Shown: one piece after another, positions 6,393 to 7,305 of the stretch | Layout: each line of letters opens with the position of its first letter | Numbering within the stretch: the first letter of the stretch is position 1 | DNA from: a bacterium UBP17_UBA6191 | Lineage (GTDB): Bacteria > Muiribacteriota > UBA6191 | NCBI GenBank assembly: GCA_002422125.1 | Contig: DITF01000017.1 | Location: forward strand, 7,606-14,910 | Length of the DNA stretch: 7,305 bases | Direction of reading: 5' to 3' | The notes under the pieces: model-generated | Database searches by the model: none | The model's input: the letters and a program-made list of their open reading frames with translations, nothing else | Told to the model about the DNA's origin: nothing | Program-made: the position numbers and the translations under genes

Positions 6393-7305
6393 CTATTCCA
6401 GTAAAACGGAATGCACGGGACCCCAGTTTCCCGCCCCATCTAAAGCTCTGACAAAAACTCGCCTGACACCTGGTCTAGGACGAATTCTTAAGGTGGAAGT
6501 CTCTCGTCTCTCATCACACAAACCATCATCACAGGGGAGATTAAATCCCGTGCCTGGACTACCCACCGAGCCCGTGTAATATTCCAGTCTTGTAATTCTT
6601 GAGGCATCATCTTCAGCGGTAATGGATAGGGTTGCCCCCGTGGCTGGATCTACATTCACCCGTTGTGAGGCAAAAATACGAGGACCTGTTCTATCTCCGG
6701 CCCGGGTGGGATTTTGTCCAAAGATTGGATCTTCACCCGAGGAAGCAATTAACACATGATTGCCTGAAGAATTTTCCTTAAGCACCAATTGCCACAATCC
6801 AGACTGTCGAATTGGTAACAAGGAATGTTTCTGGGTACTCACTTTGGTAAAACGAATCTCAGCCATCAGCATCCCAGCCCGGCTTACAAGACTTAAAACC
6901 TCAAACTGGATTCTTCGGGTACTGGTAGAACTTAAAATCTGTAATAAATCTTCATAAATGGACAGTGAATAACTACGACTGGTCTGCAACAAACGGCGTA
7001 ATCCAACGGCATCGGCTCTCTCCCATAGTATCCTATAATTCTCTAACCAGGATCGTAACACTCCATCACCAAAGTCAGCATGAAAACGAAAAGAAACTTT
7101 GGGATGGGACAGAGGAATCACTCTGTGATCTTCTCTTAAACGAAACTGCAGTTCATAAAAGGATTCCTTGGGGGGCATCTTGAACAAAAATTCACCCCGC
7201 GAACCCAAATCCTCCCACTCGGCTCCGGCATTTAAAGAAATCTGCAATACCTGATGGGGTAAATGATTGATGAGCCGACCCTCAATGCGAATCATGCCCA
7301 GAATC
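6393..7305 (-). CDS. Multi-domain protein with Ig-like, NTF2-like and C-terminal Ig-like domains (5' end beyond window)
   Basis: The C-terminal 304 residues of a protein whose frame stays open to the right edge; an ATG at 7295 exists, but it falls just before the first strand of a domain, so it is probably internal. Numbering from that Met: residues 1-72 (IRIEGRLINH...LQISLNAGAEWEDLGSRGEFLFKMP) look like a bacterial Ig-like domain. Residues 78-193 resemble an NTF2-like/SnoaL-type alpha+beta fold, with the helix LRSWLENYRILWERADAVGLRRLL, the paired-helix region SIYEDLLQIL, and the strand pair ending GLWQLVLKENSSGNHVLIAS. Residues 203-300 are a second Ig-like domain with TGPRIFAS and RVFVRALDGAGNWGP. 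A loop with two Cys five apart (CDDGLC, 255-260) may be disulfide-closed or metal-binding. An export signal is expected upstream but not visible. The barrel gene follows after 90 bp without an obvious terminator, so cotranscription is likely. The domain calls are by pattern only; the NTF2-like call is the less certain. Confidence 0.75.
   Translation of the reverse strand, partial: ILGMIRIEGRLINHLPHQVLQISLNAGAEWEDLGSRGEFLFKMPPKESFYELQFRLREDHRVIPLSHPKVSFRFHADFGDGVLRSWLENYRILWERADAVGLRRLLQTSRSYSLSIYEDLLQILSSTSTRRIQFEVLSLVSRAGMLMAEIRFTKVSTQKHSLLPIRQSGLWQLVLKENSSGNHVLIASSGEDPIFGQNPTRAGDRTGPRIFASQRVNVDPATGATLSITAEDDASRITRLEYYTGSVGSPGTGFNLPCDDGLCDERRETSTLRIRPRPGVRRVFVRALDGAGNWGPVHSVLLE

Overview
The window looks like a stretch of chromosome from a Gram-negative (diderm) bacterium. 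It holds four translation and nucleotide housekeeping genes (rpsB, tsf, pyrH, frr) next to three genes for exported envelope proteins: a lipoprotein with a clear lipobox, a cysteine-free protein with a signal peptide and a C-terminal Phe typical of outer-membrane barrels, and a multi-domain protein with immunoglobulin-like modules. The order rpsB-tsf-pyrH-frr is widely conserved in bacteria and does not identify the lineage. The combination of moderate GC and many unfamiliar envelope proteins would fit a Bdellovibrionota or deltaproteobacterial-type organism, but this is a weak inference.

Layout. Positions 1-2695, minus strand: rpsB (2695-1970), tsf (1930-1007), pyrH (930-232) and the first 68 codons of frr (206-1, continuing beyond the left edge). 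A strong intrinsic terminator with a GCAA tetraloop lies between tsf and pyrH. It splits the cluster into a ribosomal-protein/elongation-factor part and a pyrH-frr part that needs read-through or its own promoter. Positions 2696-2859 form the divergent intergenic region: rpsB leader, a perfect 17-bp palindrome, a candidate rpsB promoter and two Shine-Dalgarno-like sites. Positions 2860-4335, plus strand: a lipoprotein with a carboxypeptidase-regulatory-like beta-sandwich followed by TolB/PD40-type propeller repeats. Positions 6302-4326, minus strand: a predicted outer-membrane beta-barrel protein whose 3' end overlaps the lipoprotein gene tail to tail by 10 bp. Positions 7305-6393, minus strand: the 3' part of a gene for an Ig-like / NTF2-like / Ig-like protein, open to the right edge, probably in the same transcription unit as the barrel gene.

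How the genes work together. RpsB and EF-Ts serve the ribosome and EF-Tu recycling, PyrH makes UDP for RNA and envelope sugar nucleotides, and RRF splits post-termination ribosomes; all are growth-rate-linked. The three envelope genes are the accessory and less understood part. Nothing in the sequence proves they form a complex. Their adjacency and shared export to the envelope make a surface or outer-membrane module a testable idea. No RNA genes, CRISPR arrays, insertion sequences or phage genes were seen.
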